From BHER01 sp051652245 (lineage in GTDB: Bacteria; Bacillota_I; Bacilli_A; Culicoidibacterales; Culicoidibacteraceae), in contig JBOFTV010000001.1 of the NCBI GenBank assembly GCA_051652245.1, positions 1 through 24,671 of the forward strand: 24,671 nucleotides of DNA, read 5' to 3'. The notes under the pieces are model-generated. The model was not told the DNA's origin, ran no database searches, and saw only the letters and a program-made list of their open reading frames with translations. This document shows positions 7,219-14,635 of this stretch, in pieces (the stretch's first letter is position 1; each line of letters begins with the position of its first letter). Position numbers and translations under genes: made by a program.

Positions 7219-9370
7219 TTTTGATTACCTCCATGTAATTCAAGCTGTTTAAAGATTTAATTTCGTCTACAAATTCTAAAAATCTATCTTTTGATAAATT
7301 TAAATTATTAATATTATTTGCGCCCCACTTTTCAACATAATTTATTGCTACTGACTTATTCACCAAAGAAGCGCTATTTATACTAATTATCATATCACAC
7401 ACGACTGCATAGACAGATAACTCTGTAATCTTTCTTCGCTCTATATCACCTTTTTTTGACATTAATGATTCCGTATGTATTGTTCTAAAATAAATTCCCT
7501 CTGCTAAATACTTAATTGAATTTGTTCGTAGTAAAAGGTTTAAATAAAAGGCATTATCTTCAAAGAAAACATTCAATAAAAACCTGTTTTCAGCTAATAA
7601 ATCTCTTCTAAAGCACTGAAAGCATGCCGATGCCATATTTTCCCGGTGGTCTAATAATATTTCAACATCTTCTTTTTCTATATCATAGTGCGACTCATTT
7701 CCAACAACTGAATAACTAATTGTCCCCTCGATATTTCTTTCTTCATCAAAATGAATAGCATTGAATCTTAAAATGTCATATTTATACTTAATCGTATGTT
7801 TTTCCAACACGCTAAAATATGATGATGATATTCTATCATCATCATCTAAAAAAGATATATACTCTCCCCTTGCAACTTCAAGACCAAAATTTCGTGCACC
7901 ACCATAATTATTTTCATTGTTTTTAATTACTATAATATTTTCTTGTTCCTCAGTGTATAATAATAATTCATCATATAATTTTCCAGATGAGTTATTGTCG
8001 ACAATGATTAATTCCGATTTTCGATAATTATTATGAATAAAACTATCTATTGCGTCAAAAATCGTTCTCCTCCTATTATAGGATACCATAATTATTGAAA
8101 AATTCATTGAAAAATCAGCAGTAATCTGCTTTATTATTTGTTCTCTACTACATTTGTTTTTAGTAGCTATCTCGTTATCTTTTTGAGCGTTTAATAGCTC
8201 TAAAACTATTGCATTTATCGTATCCATCTTTGGGCTTTTATATCCAATGACTGTTTTTACTGATATTGGCGCTTCACTTACTGTCATACTTCTAATGTAA
8301 TTTACTAAAAAAGCTTCATGTTGCGCTGTTAGTTCTAATTCATCTTCCACAACTTTCTTCACATTATTGTAAACTGCTATAAAAGTTTCTTCATTTATCT
8401 GATTTGTACAATAATATAATTTCAACTTAGTAAATTCATGATAAAAATCATTTTCTAATAATACCATTATGTTTGAAATAATCGAAAAGTACTTTTTTAT
8501 ATCATTTTTTATCAAAGAAATTTTTTCTATTGGTGGCACCGAAAGCAACAAAGAAAAAATTGTATCTAAATCACATTTTGATTTTTTAAAATAAAATTCC
8601 AAATGTAGATTATTATCGCTACATTCCTTAGAATCATAATAAACTTTATGAAATTGTTTCTTTTCTAACCACTCGGAAAAAATTGTTATTTCTTTTAATC
8701 TATTGAAGTTTTTTCTAAAAAAAACAGACTTTTTAAACTTAGATATTTTTACGGAAAAATCTAGTTCTATATACGGGTATAACCTAGCAACACTTTCCTC
8801 ACAAGTTGTAATGTTTTTAGGTAAACTATCGGTATTTACAAACTCATAGTTGTATATATTAATATTTTCAATTACGCTTAGAATTATATTACTTACATCA
8901 CTGTTATCCTCTTTACAAAAAAATTGAAAATTGCTCTTTCCCCTCGCAAGAGATGGTGAGAAAGAATTTTTTTTATTTTGAATAATGCGTACATTGGAAT
9001 CTCTAATACTATACTTGCTCAACTTTTTTTCTATCTTTGGCACATCAAAAATTATAGGAAAGGTAACAATTGCTGTTGAATTGAAATATCTATCTATTAA
9101 TCCTAAAATTATCTCATCTAATAAATTTGTTACAAAAAAAAGAGAACTATTTGAAATATTGTACGCCTCTATAAAATAGTTGATTTCTTCAATCATTCTG
9201 CTTCCACGCTCTATTTTAATTAGTATTTTTTTTTCCGTTTTGATCGAATTAAATACATTATATTCATCATCTAGGAAGACAATCATTTTCTCCGGTATGC
9301 CCGATACTCTCTCTTTGAATATGAGATCACTCACTTTATCACTCTTTTCATTAATTTTCACCATATACAT
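7169..9370 (-). CDS. GT2 glycosyltransferase with a ~420-residue unassigned N-terminal region
   Basis: This is a 733-residue protein. Residues about 423-640 are a clear GT2 domain: FSIIMVSYNRRRTIFDAIDS, VDNNSSG at 457-463, NYGGARNFGLEVARGEYISF, and DDDD at 509-512. Residues 1 to about 420 have no domain I recognise; they are rich in Lys, Asn and Ile, with alternating short strands and helices and no membrane span. The gene overlaps the 3' end of ugd by 20 nt and is itself overlapped by the next gene by 50 nt, which suggests translational coupling. The start is uncertain: ATG at 9370, ATG at 9364 and GTG at 9361 are all in frame and none has a good ribosome binding site. It probably transfers a sugar in the cytoplasm during polymer assembly. 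Donor and acceptor are unknown. Confidence 0.85.
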   Translation of the reverse strand: MYMVKINEKSDKVSDLIFKERVSGIPEKMIVFLDDEYNVFNSIKTEKKILIKIERGSRMIEEINYFIEAYNISNSSLFFVTNLLDEIILGLIDRYFNSTAIVTFPIIFDVPKIEKKLSKYSIRDSNVRIIQNKKNSFSPSLARGKSNFQFFCKEDNSDVSNIILSVIENINIYNYEFVNTDSLPKNITTCEESVARLYPYIELDFSVKISKFKKSVFFRKNFNRLKEITIFSEWLEKKQFHKVYYDSKECSDNNLHLEFYFKKSKCDLDTIFSLLLSVPPIEKISLIKNDIKKYFSIISNIMVLLENDFYHEFTKLKLYYCTNQINEETFIAVYNNVKKVVEDELELTAQHEAFLVNYIRSMTVSEAPISVKTVIGYKSPKMDTINAIVLELLNAQKDNEIATKNKCSREQIIKQITADFSMNFSIIMVSYNRRRTIFDAIDSFIHNNYRKSELIIVDNNSSGKLYDELLLYTEEQENIIVIKNNENNYGGARNFGLEVARGEYISFLDDDDRISSSYFSVLEKHTIKYKYDILRFNAIHFDEERNIEGTISYSVVGNESHYDIEKEDVEILLDHRENMASACFQCFRRDLLAENRFLLNVFFEDNAFYLNLLLRTNSIKYLAEGIYFRTIHTESLMSKKGDIERRKITELSVYAVVCDMIISINSASLVNKSVAINYVEKWGANNINNLNLSKDRFLEFVDEIKSLNSLNYMEVIKNVEIKTILKQRFSGDN

Positions 9371-10529
9371 CTACAGAATATATTCTATCTGCATCGCCAA
9401 TATATTCATCTAACCTGTTTGCAACAATAATATCGGATTGTTGCTTGAAATCTATAAGATTTGTAATTACTTTACAGTCCATAAAATAGTTCACATGTAA
9501 TTCTGGCTCATAAATCACAATTTTTTTACCTTCCCCTTTAAGTTGAGAAATAATATCCAAAATTGCTGAAGAACGGTGGTTATTAATTCCTTTTTTTGCT
9601 ATGATACGATAGATGCCAATGACATCTTCTACACTAGTTTTTTCAATGATTTTCTTCGCAATAAAACGTTTTCTTTTTTCATTTGACTCAACAATTGCTG
9701 GCATCAGGGATGATTCAATCCCACGCTCTGAATATTCTTGTTCTAATTGCTTAGAGTCTTTTGGCAAACAGTACCCACCGTATCCAAAAGAAGGGTTAAA
9801 ATAATGCCTTCCTATTCGATGATCATAGCCAATGGCATCTAAAACATTTTGTGTTTTCATTTCTAATTCCTGACAATATGTATCCAATTCATTAACAAAA
9901 GCTATCCTCATTGCTAAATATGTATTAGCAAAGAGCTTTATCACCTCTGCTTCTTTTCCAGTAGTTAAAATAATTGGTGGTTTTTTTGAACTCTTTGTGT
10001 TTTTATTCAGTAAACATGCTATCTCTAAGTTCAAATCATCATCCGCTCCACCAACAACAATTCTATCCGGGTAAAGATTATCATATAATGCAAAACTCTC
10101 TCTCAAAAATTCTGGCGAAAAACAGATTTTATGCCTTTTGTACTTCGCTTGCATTGTATCTGTATATCCTATTGGTATTGTAGATTTTATAATGATCTTC
10201 TTTTCTTCGCTTACGACAGAATCAATTTCTGCGATAATTGATTCGATGCTCTCGGTGTTAAATTTCTTTGTTTGTTCATCAAAATCAGTATTTGTAGCTA
10301 TGATAATAAAATCGCTTTCTTCATAGTACCATTTCCCATCCGCCGAATATGCTACATTGACTCTTTTTTTGTACTTTTCTATATATGCATCATCTATGGG
10401 CATTATCCCTTTTTTTAAGTTTTCAATTTTTTTTACATCAATATCAATTATGGTAACCTCTTCTGTCACCCCCAAAATAAAGGCATTCGCAATGCCTACA
10501 TAACCTGCTCCAACCACTGTAATTTTCAT
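9351..10529 (-). CDS. ugd: UDP-glucose 6-dehydrogenase
   Basis: This protein oxidises UDP-glucose to UDP-glucuronate with two NAD+, supplying uronic acid for the polymer. It is 392 residues, the short form of the family. The Rossmann NAD-binding motif GAGYVG is at residues 7-12. STIPIG follows at 116-121 and SPEFLRE at 138-144. The helix KLFANTYLAMRIAFVNELDT (198-217) carries the conserved Lys198. The catalytic motif FGYGGYCLPKDSKQL has Cys254, Lys257 and Asp258 in place. AGGAG lies about 8 nt upstream of the ATG. The subtilase gene ends 19 nt upstream with no terminator between, so the two are probably co-transcribed. UDP-N-acetyl-mannosamine dehydrogenase is the main alternative, but the 'FANTYLA-R-A--NELDTY' helix fits Ugd better. 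Confidence 0.93.
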   Translation of the reverse strand: MKITVVGAGYVGIANAFILGVTEEVTIIDIDVKKIENLKKGIMPIDDAYIEKYKKRVNVAYSADGKWYYEESDFIIIATNTDFDEQTKKFNTESIESIIAEIDSVVSEEKKIIIKSTIPIGYTDTMQAKYKRHKICFSPEFLRESFALYDNLYPDRIVVGGADDDLNLEIACLLNKNTKSSKKPPIILTTGKEAEVIKLFANTYLAMRIAFVNELDTYCQELEMKTQNVLDAIGYDHRIGRHYFNPSFGYGGYCLPKDSKQLEQEYSERGIESSLMPAIVESNEKRKRFIAKKIIEKTSVEDVIGIYRIIAKKGINNHRSSAILDIISQLKGEGKKIVIYEPELHVNYFMDCKVITNLIDFKQQSDIIVANRLDEYIGDADRIYSVDVYGEN

Positions 10530-10548
10530 TTTTCATACTCCTACTTTA

Positions 10549-12936
10549 CTATTTATTGACAATTCTTATTACTTTTTTATTATGATTTTCACCATATTTT
10601 GTGCCTTCTTCAAAATAAAATATTTTAAGTAGCTTTCCGGTCACTGAACTATATTCCTCTGCATTAATTAGTGTCTTGTTAGGAGTGACATTAAATACAT
10701 ACCTTTTTTTTACACTATTAGCTACCCCGTAGATAGAATTCGGATAATATGTAAGAATAGCTACAACTGTATTATTTTTGACTACTTCACTTGTAGAAAT
10801 ATTATTATTACTTGAAATATAATATCGCGCCACTTCTTTTTTTATATGTTCCCCATATTTAGTATTTGGCTCATATTCCACGTATTTTTTCACCATTTTT
10901 GTGATTTTTTCTTGTTCTCGTGAATACTTTACTGTACCATCTAAATTAAAATATATGACGTACTTAATATATGTTTGATTATCTCGTGGGTACTGGGCAC
11001 CTTTATGATACGTTGCAGTGTAATCCGGTTTACCCGCTGCCTTTTTTTCCATATGACCAATTTCATTGAATTGATTAATATAGTAAGTTACTTGTTCTTT
11101 TTCAGCATGTGCTCCATATTTTATGCCTTTTGGGTATTCTTTTATTGATATAACTCTTATACTATTTTTTTGTATCTCTGTTGAATTGAAAACATCTCCA
11201 TTTCTATCCGTTTTAATTATATTTTTAACAAATCCAGTTAGATTATTTCCATGCTTAGCGCCTGCATAATATTCTTTGTAACCTAGGAGAAGACCACTTT
11301 GCCACTCTGAGGAATACTTAACCGTGAAATCTTGATTCAAAAAATATATTACATTTCCATCTCTAATCACATACGGCTCCATCTTCTCCACCGCAGCCAA
11401 CGGATTAATCGCCCCATGCCCTGTTTCCTGATCATACCCACTCCAACCAATATCAGTAGCTGTTTCTCTTAATACTCTTCTAATCTCCTCACTACTAGCA
11501 CTTGGCTTAACAGACTTCATCATTGCAATCACACCAGCGGTAACTGGTGATGAAAAACTTGTCCCATATGAGCGTGAGATATCAACACCGCCACTCCGAT
11601 TCGCCTTTGCCGTTTTTACGGCATCACCATAAGCCGTTAGATAGGTTTCACTTCCACAATCCGTAAAACTAGAAAATCCTGATTTCTGATTTTCTTTATT
11701 AATTGACCCTACTAAAACAACATCGTCATAACACCCAGGATAAATTGCTGATGTATCATATCTTGTTCCACCTGCATTTCCTCGTGCTGCAACTAAAATC
11801 ATTCCACTTTGGTTTGCTCTAGCAATGGTAGCTTCAATTATTGCATTTCTATATGCTCCACCAAAGCTCATATTCATCACATTAACACCTGTTTCTATTG
11901 CATGGTCAAAAGCACTTGTAAAGGCCACTAAGCTATTTCTAAATGACCCGTCAGCATCACAACTATCTCCTGAAATATATGGCTGAAAAGTTGACTCATT
12001 AGCAACCGATGCCATCCCATTTCTATTATTAGTTTTCGTCCCACCTGCAATACTTAGAACAGAAGCTCCATGTCCTCCACCTGCCTCAACAGGGTAGCAT
12101 GAGTTATCTGGTGCTGTAATTTTTACTGGCAGAATTCTATTTAAATCAAATTCACTGCTATCCCTATCTAAATAAACACCTTCAAAACCAACATCTAATA
12201 TTCCAATTTTAACACCTTTTCCACGTGTTATATCCCACACGCGCTCCATGCCCATTTGTTTTAGTTCAAACTGCTCTGAATAATAAGGGTCATTAGGCAC
12301 AAATGATGTTTTGAAGTCAAGCTTAATATTTTTTTCAACTAGTTTAACGCCATCAATCGCCTGTAAATTTTGCATGAATGCTTCATCCGTTTGTCCCGAC
12401 TCTTGCTTAACAACAACTGCAGTTCCTAATGCCACACCAACTTTCTTACCTTCAGACTGGGCAAAAATTTCTTTTGCGGTCTCATAGTTATTGCTATCAT
12501 TTTCTAGTAAAACAATAAATGCTTCTTCGCTTTCTGCTGGATTTAAGAAGTTTAATGACTCGCCACTTCCTCTTCCCACTGCCAAGCTACGGTTTTTATA
12601 CTGTCCCAACAGTTGATTTTCTTCTGCTGTGATAACCGTGCTTACAGCTAAACTGCGATCAGCTTGCACTTCCGATGTACTTTCTTCGTTATTCACTGTA
12701 CTCTCTTCATTGTTCACTGTACCCTCTTCATTGTTCACTGTACTTTCTTCACTGTTCACTGTACTTTCTTCACTGTTCACTGTACTTTCTTCGTTATTCA
12801 TTGTACTTTCTTCTTTACTCATTGTACGTACTTCTTTATTTGCTAATAATTGAGCTAGTTCTCCCACAGAAACACCCTGTAATACTAACCCCACCATCGC
12901 TATTAAGCTAACTACTTTAAAACTAAACTTCTTCAT
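10549..12936 (-). CDS. Secreted subtilisin-like serine protease (S8) with C-terminal repeats
   Basis: This 795-residue secreted protease starts with a signal peptide (MKKFSFKVVSLIAMVGLVLQ, cleavage about residue 32). An acidic 7-residue repeat region (STVNSEE-type, about 40-88) follows. A probable propeptide of the inhibitor I9 kind lies at about 136-210 (AFIVLLENDSNN). The catalytic domain spans about 215-518, with Asp248 (IGILDVGFEG), His289 (GGGHGAS), oxyanion Asn387 (AARGNAGG) and Ser460 (GTSFSSPVTAG), all in the expected order. Residues 533-795 hold six copies of a ~43-residue unit marked by Y-x-x-G-x-x-YG and no domain I know. No LPXTG or membrane anchor is present, so it is secreted or held by the repeats. 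The start has GAGGAA about 5 nt upstream. It has a strong promoter at 13007-13036 and leads into ugd 19 nt downstream. Confidence 0.93.
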   Translation of the reverse strand: MKKFSFKVVSLIAMVGLVLQGVSVGELAQLLANKEVRTMSKEESTMNNEESTVNSEESTVNSEESTVNNEEGTVNNEESTVNNEESTSEVQADRSLAVSTVITAEENQLLGQYKNRSLAVGRGSGESLNFLNPAESEEAFIVLLENDSNNYETAKEIFAQSEGKKVGVALGTAVVVKQESGQTDEAFMQNLQAIDGVKLVEKNIKLDFKTSFVPNDPYYSEQFELKQMGMERVWDITRGKGVKIGILDVGFEGVYLDRDSSEFDLNRILPVKITAPDNSCYPVEAGGGHGASVLSIAGGTKTNNRNGMASVANESTFQPYISGDSCDADGSFRNSLVAFTSAFDHAIETGVNVMNMSFGGAYRNAIIEATIARANQSGMILVAARGNAGGTRYDTSAIYPGCYDDVVLVGSINKENQKSGFSSFTDCGSETYLTAYGDAVKTAKANRSGGVDISRSYGTSFSSPVTAGVIAMMKSVKPSASSEEIRRVLRETATDIGWSGYDQETGHGAINPLAAVEKMEPYVIRDGNVIYFLNQDFTVKYSSEWQSGLLLGYKEYYAGAKHGNNLTGFVKNIIKTDRNGDVFNSTEIQKNSIRVISIKEYPKGIKYGAHAEKEQVTYYINQFNEIGHMEKKAAGKPDYTATYHKGAQYPRDNQTYIKYVIYFNLDGTVKYSREQEKITKMVKKYVEYEPNTKYGEHIKKEVARYYISSNNNISTSEVVKNNTVVAILTYYPNSIYGVANSVKKRYVFNVTPNKTLINAEEYSSVTGKLLKIFYFEEGTKYGENHNKKVIRIVNK
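10552..11340 (-). repeat. Six protein repeats of ~43 residues at the C-terminus of the subtilase
   Basis: The repeat core appears as YYAGAKHG (residues 556-563), EYPKGIKYG (600-608), TYHKGAQYP (642-650), EYEPNTKYG (687-695), TYYPNSIYG (729-737) and YFEEGTKYG (774-782). Spacing is 42-45 residues. Each core is followed by a basic segment and a predicted strand such as VTYYIN, KYVIYFN, ARYYIS or RYVFNV. The copies are diverged at DNA level, so the array is old. I do not recognise the family. Confidence 0.75.
12678..12824 (-). repeat. Seven tandem 21-bp units in the subtilase gene
   Basis: Seven head-to-tail units of 21 bases (plus-strand form tactttcttcactgttcactg and close variants) encode the acidic heptad [N/K][N/S/K]EEST[V/M]. 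Units at 12741-12761 and 12762-12782 are identical. Because 21 is a multiple of three, the region stays open in several frames; the plus-strand frames here are by-products. It forms a flexible acidic stalk between signal peptide and propeptide. Confidence 0.9.
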
Positions 12937-13006
12937 TTTCTTCCTCGTTTCTTTTGCTCCGACTTCATAATATTACGAATATACATTAACCCAAACCACA
13001 TATACC

Positions 13007-13036
13007 ATTATAGCCTTTTTCGTCGCAAATCGTCAA
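13007..13036 (-). promoter_or_regulatory. Promoter of the subtilase/polysaccharide operon
   Basis: On the minus strand TTGACG (13031-13036) and TATAAT (13007-13012) are separated by 18 bases, close to the sigma-A consensus. It lies about 70 bases upstream of the subtilase ATG and downstream of the M23 terminator. No strong terminator is seen from here to the left part of the window, so it may drive the whole eight-gene run. Confidence 0.8.
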
Positions 13037-13084
13037 TCTATTTTACTCTTCTTTATAAGCTTTTTAATCACTCTAACTCGATGT

Positions 13085-13110
13085 AAAAAAGGGGAGAATC
13101 CCCTTTTTTT
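13085..13110 (-). terminator. Intrinsic terminator after the M23 peptidase gene
   Basis: Perfect inverted repeat AAAAAAGGGG / CCCCTTTTTT with a 5-nt loop, 17 nt beyond the M23 stop codon. It has T-runs on both sides, so it could work in both directions, but only the minus strand carries genes here. Confidence 0.88.
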
Positions 13111-13127
13111 ACCCCTCTATCTATTTT

Positions 13128-14477
13128 CTACCAATTCCACTTCCAACTTCCAGAAATATACGCTAAAATACTTTCTGCATGCCTTACTCTAACGGCTTTA
13201 GATCCTGGGTAATAATCAATTCCGACCAGTAATTCTAAATGTAAATGTGGACCCTCACTTGCCCCCGTATTCCCACTGTAACCAATAAGTTCTCCTCCTG
13301 ATAGTGTCTGTCCAACATTCACATTTATTTCATTCAAATGTGCATAGATGGTTACATAATCCACACCATTGATATAATGGTAAAGGACAATCATATTCCC
13401 AAAACCGCCGCTGTACCCATGCGAGGTATAGATAACCTTAGCATCTGCTACGGCATAGACTCGTGTCCATTCAGGCATGGCAAAATCTGTCCCTATATGA
13501 TTAGGGTAGCACCACATTTCACAGCTTACCCAACCTTTTTCAGCCGGTAAATACCATGTTTTTTTCACTGGAGGTGGTTCCACCGGCGCTGGATCGACCG
13601 GTGCTGGATCGACCGGTGCTGGATCGACCGGTGCTGGATCAACTGGTCCTGGATCAACTGGTCCTGGATCGACTGGTCCTGGGTCCACTGGCGCTGGTTT
13701 CTTTTTCTCCTCTTCTTCTTTTCTCCGTTGTTCTTCTTCTTCACGTCTTTTACGCTCTAGTTCTTCTTTATAAGCTTTTGCTGCATCGCTTTGCTGTTGT
13801 ACTTCACCCTCTGATAGGACAATATCCTGGATTTGGTTTTCTAGTCGCTCAGAATTTTTAGCCATGACTTTTAGTTGCTCTTCTTCCGCCGCTTCAATTT
13901 TAGCAATTGCCTCTTTTGCTCCTTCTAAGATGCTTTTGTCTTCTGTAAACTTCTGCTTGTTTGCAACTAATTCAACCTTTGTTTGATGCAAATCATCCAT
14001 TAGCTCTTTGTCTTTTGAGTTAATTAGTTCTAGTGCTGACCAGCGTCTAATTAAATCAGTAAGTGATGTCGATTTTGCTAAGATTGTTAGAAATGTGTCC
14101 ACGTTGTTTTGCTTTTGCATGACGGTTAGTCTCCCCGCAACACGTTGCTCCTTGTGGCCAATTTCTTCAACTAACTCGCCTTCTTGCACGGCTAAAAATT
14201 GAATCGAGCTCCCCAGTACGCTGATTTCAGACTCTAATGTTTTGCGTTGGTCTCCCACTAAATAAAGGATTTTTGCTTGCTTTGTGACATCATTTCTTGC
14301 TTCTTCAAGCTCATTTTTTTTGGCTTCTTTTTGGGATGCGATGTCTTTTTTAACAGCGTCACAATTTTCCACAGAATCACAATTTAAGGTATTCGCTTCA
14401 AAGATACCCACGTCAAATACACTAAACACACCTACTCCTAGCGCTAAAGCCAGTATAATTGCCACATTTTTCTTCAT
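13128..14477 (-). CDS. Secreted coiled-coil M23 (LytM-type) peptidase, EnvC/CwlO-like layout
   Basis: A 449-residue cell-wall peptidase that should cleave peptide bonds in peptidoglycan outside the cell. Numbered from the ATG at 14477: signal sequence MKKNVAIILALALGVGVF, a long coiled coil at about 45-260, eight PVDP[G/A] units at about 262-300, then an M23 domain at about 310-435. The zinc-site residues are His327 and Asp331 (NHIGTDFA), His380 (IYAHL) and the His411-x-His413 pair (PHLHLEL), so it looks active. Two cysteines flank CEMWCYPN. An in-frame ATG at 14489 adds only four residues (MCEN), but the only Shine-Dalgarno-like AGGG touches that codon with no spacer; it is 12 nt from the ATG at 14477, which I prefer. 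It is a single-gene unit with its own promoter and terminator. The coiled-coil layout suggests control by a partner such as FtsEX, which is an inference. Confidence 0.9.
   Translation of the reverse strand: MKKNVAIILALALGVGVFSVFDVGIFEANTLNCDSVENCDAVKKDIASQKEAKKNELEEARNDVTKQAKILYLVGDQRKTLESEISVLGSSIQFLAVQEGELVEEIGHKEQRVAGRLTVMQKQNNVDTFLTILAKSTSLTDLIRRWSALELINSKDKELMDDLHQTKVELVANKQKFTEDKSILEGAKEAIAKIEAAEEEQLKVMAKNSERLENQIQDIVLSEGEVQQQSDAAKAYKEELERKRREEEEQRRKEEEEKKKPAPVDPGPVDPGPVDPGPVDPAPVDPAPVDPAPVDPAPVEPPPVKKTWYLPAEKGWVSCEMWCYPNHIGTDFAMPEWTRVYAVADAKVIYTSHGYSGGFGNMIVLYHYINGVDYVTIYAHLNEINVNVGQTLSGGELIGYSGNTGASEGPHLHLELLVGIDYYPGSKAVRVRHAESILAYISGSWKWNW
13576..13695 (-). repeat. Eight tandem 15-bp units encoding a PVDP[G/A] linker
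   Basis: Eight contiguous 15-base units (plus form ggatcgaccggtgct and variants) lie at 13576-13695. Three at 13591-13635 are identical. They encode Pro-Val-Asp/Glu-Pro-Gly/Ala/Pro, a stiff spacer between the coiled coil and the M23 domain. Such arrays commonly change copy number by slippage in whole codons. Confidence 0.9.
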
Positions 14478-14489
14478 ATTTTCACACAT

Positions 14490-14493
14490 CCCT
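14490..14493 (-). promoter_or_regulatory. Ribosome binding site deciding the M23 start
   Basis: AGGG on the minus strand directly abuts the ATG at 14489 (0 nt) and lies 12 nt before the ATG at 14477. A zero spacer is not usable, so the downstream start is preferred although the spacing is longer than ideal. Confidence 0.5.
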
Positions 14494-14524
14494 AACTTAA
14501 TTACTTTTTAATTTTTGCCTATCC

Positions 14525-14553
14525 ATTCTACCTTTTTTATGAAAAAAAATCAA
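14525..14553 (-). promoter_or_regulatory. Promoter of the M23 peptidase gene, overlapping the gltX terminator
   Basis: TTGATT (14548-14553) and TAGAAT (14525-14530) with a 17-base spacer. The -35 box is part of the 3' arm and T-run of the gltX terminator, so the end of one unit and the start of the next share bases. Confidence 0.55.
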
Positions 14554-14581
14554 GTGAAGCCGTAACTTTTATCACCTGATT
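14542..14581 (-). terminator. Intrinsic terminator of the lysS-TPR-gltX operon
   Basis: On the minus strand AATCAGGTGA pairs with TCACTTGATT (10 bp, one G-U pair) around a 14-nt loop and continues into eight T. It begins about 55 nt after the gltX stop. Confidence 0.85.
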
Positions 14582-14635
14582 TATTGTTTGCGTGTATTTT
14601 TTTTATGATGAAAAAATTTTAAAATCTGTTTTTTT

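Noticed and set aside
12629..12911. Three overlapping plus-strand open frames opposite the subtilase N-terminus
   Set aside because: They arise because the 21-bp tandem array is a multiple of three and lacks stops in several frames. They have no ribosome binding site and no independent sequence character.
13556..13861. Plus-strand frame with Leu-Asp-Arg-Pro-Val repeats
   Set aside because: It is the antisense of the 15-bp array encoding the PVDP linker of the M23 peptidase.
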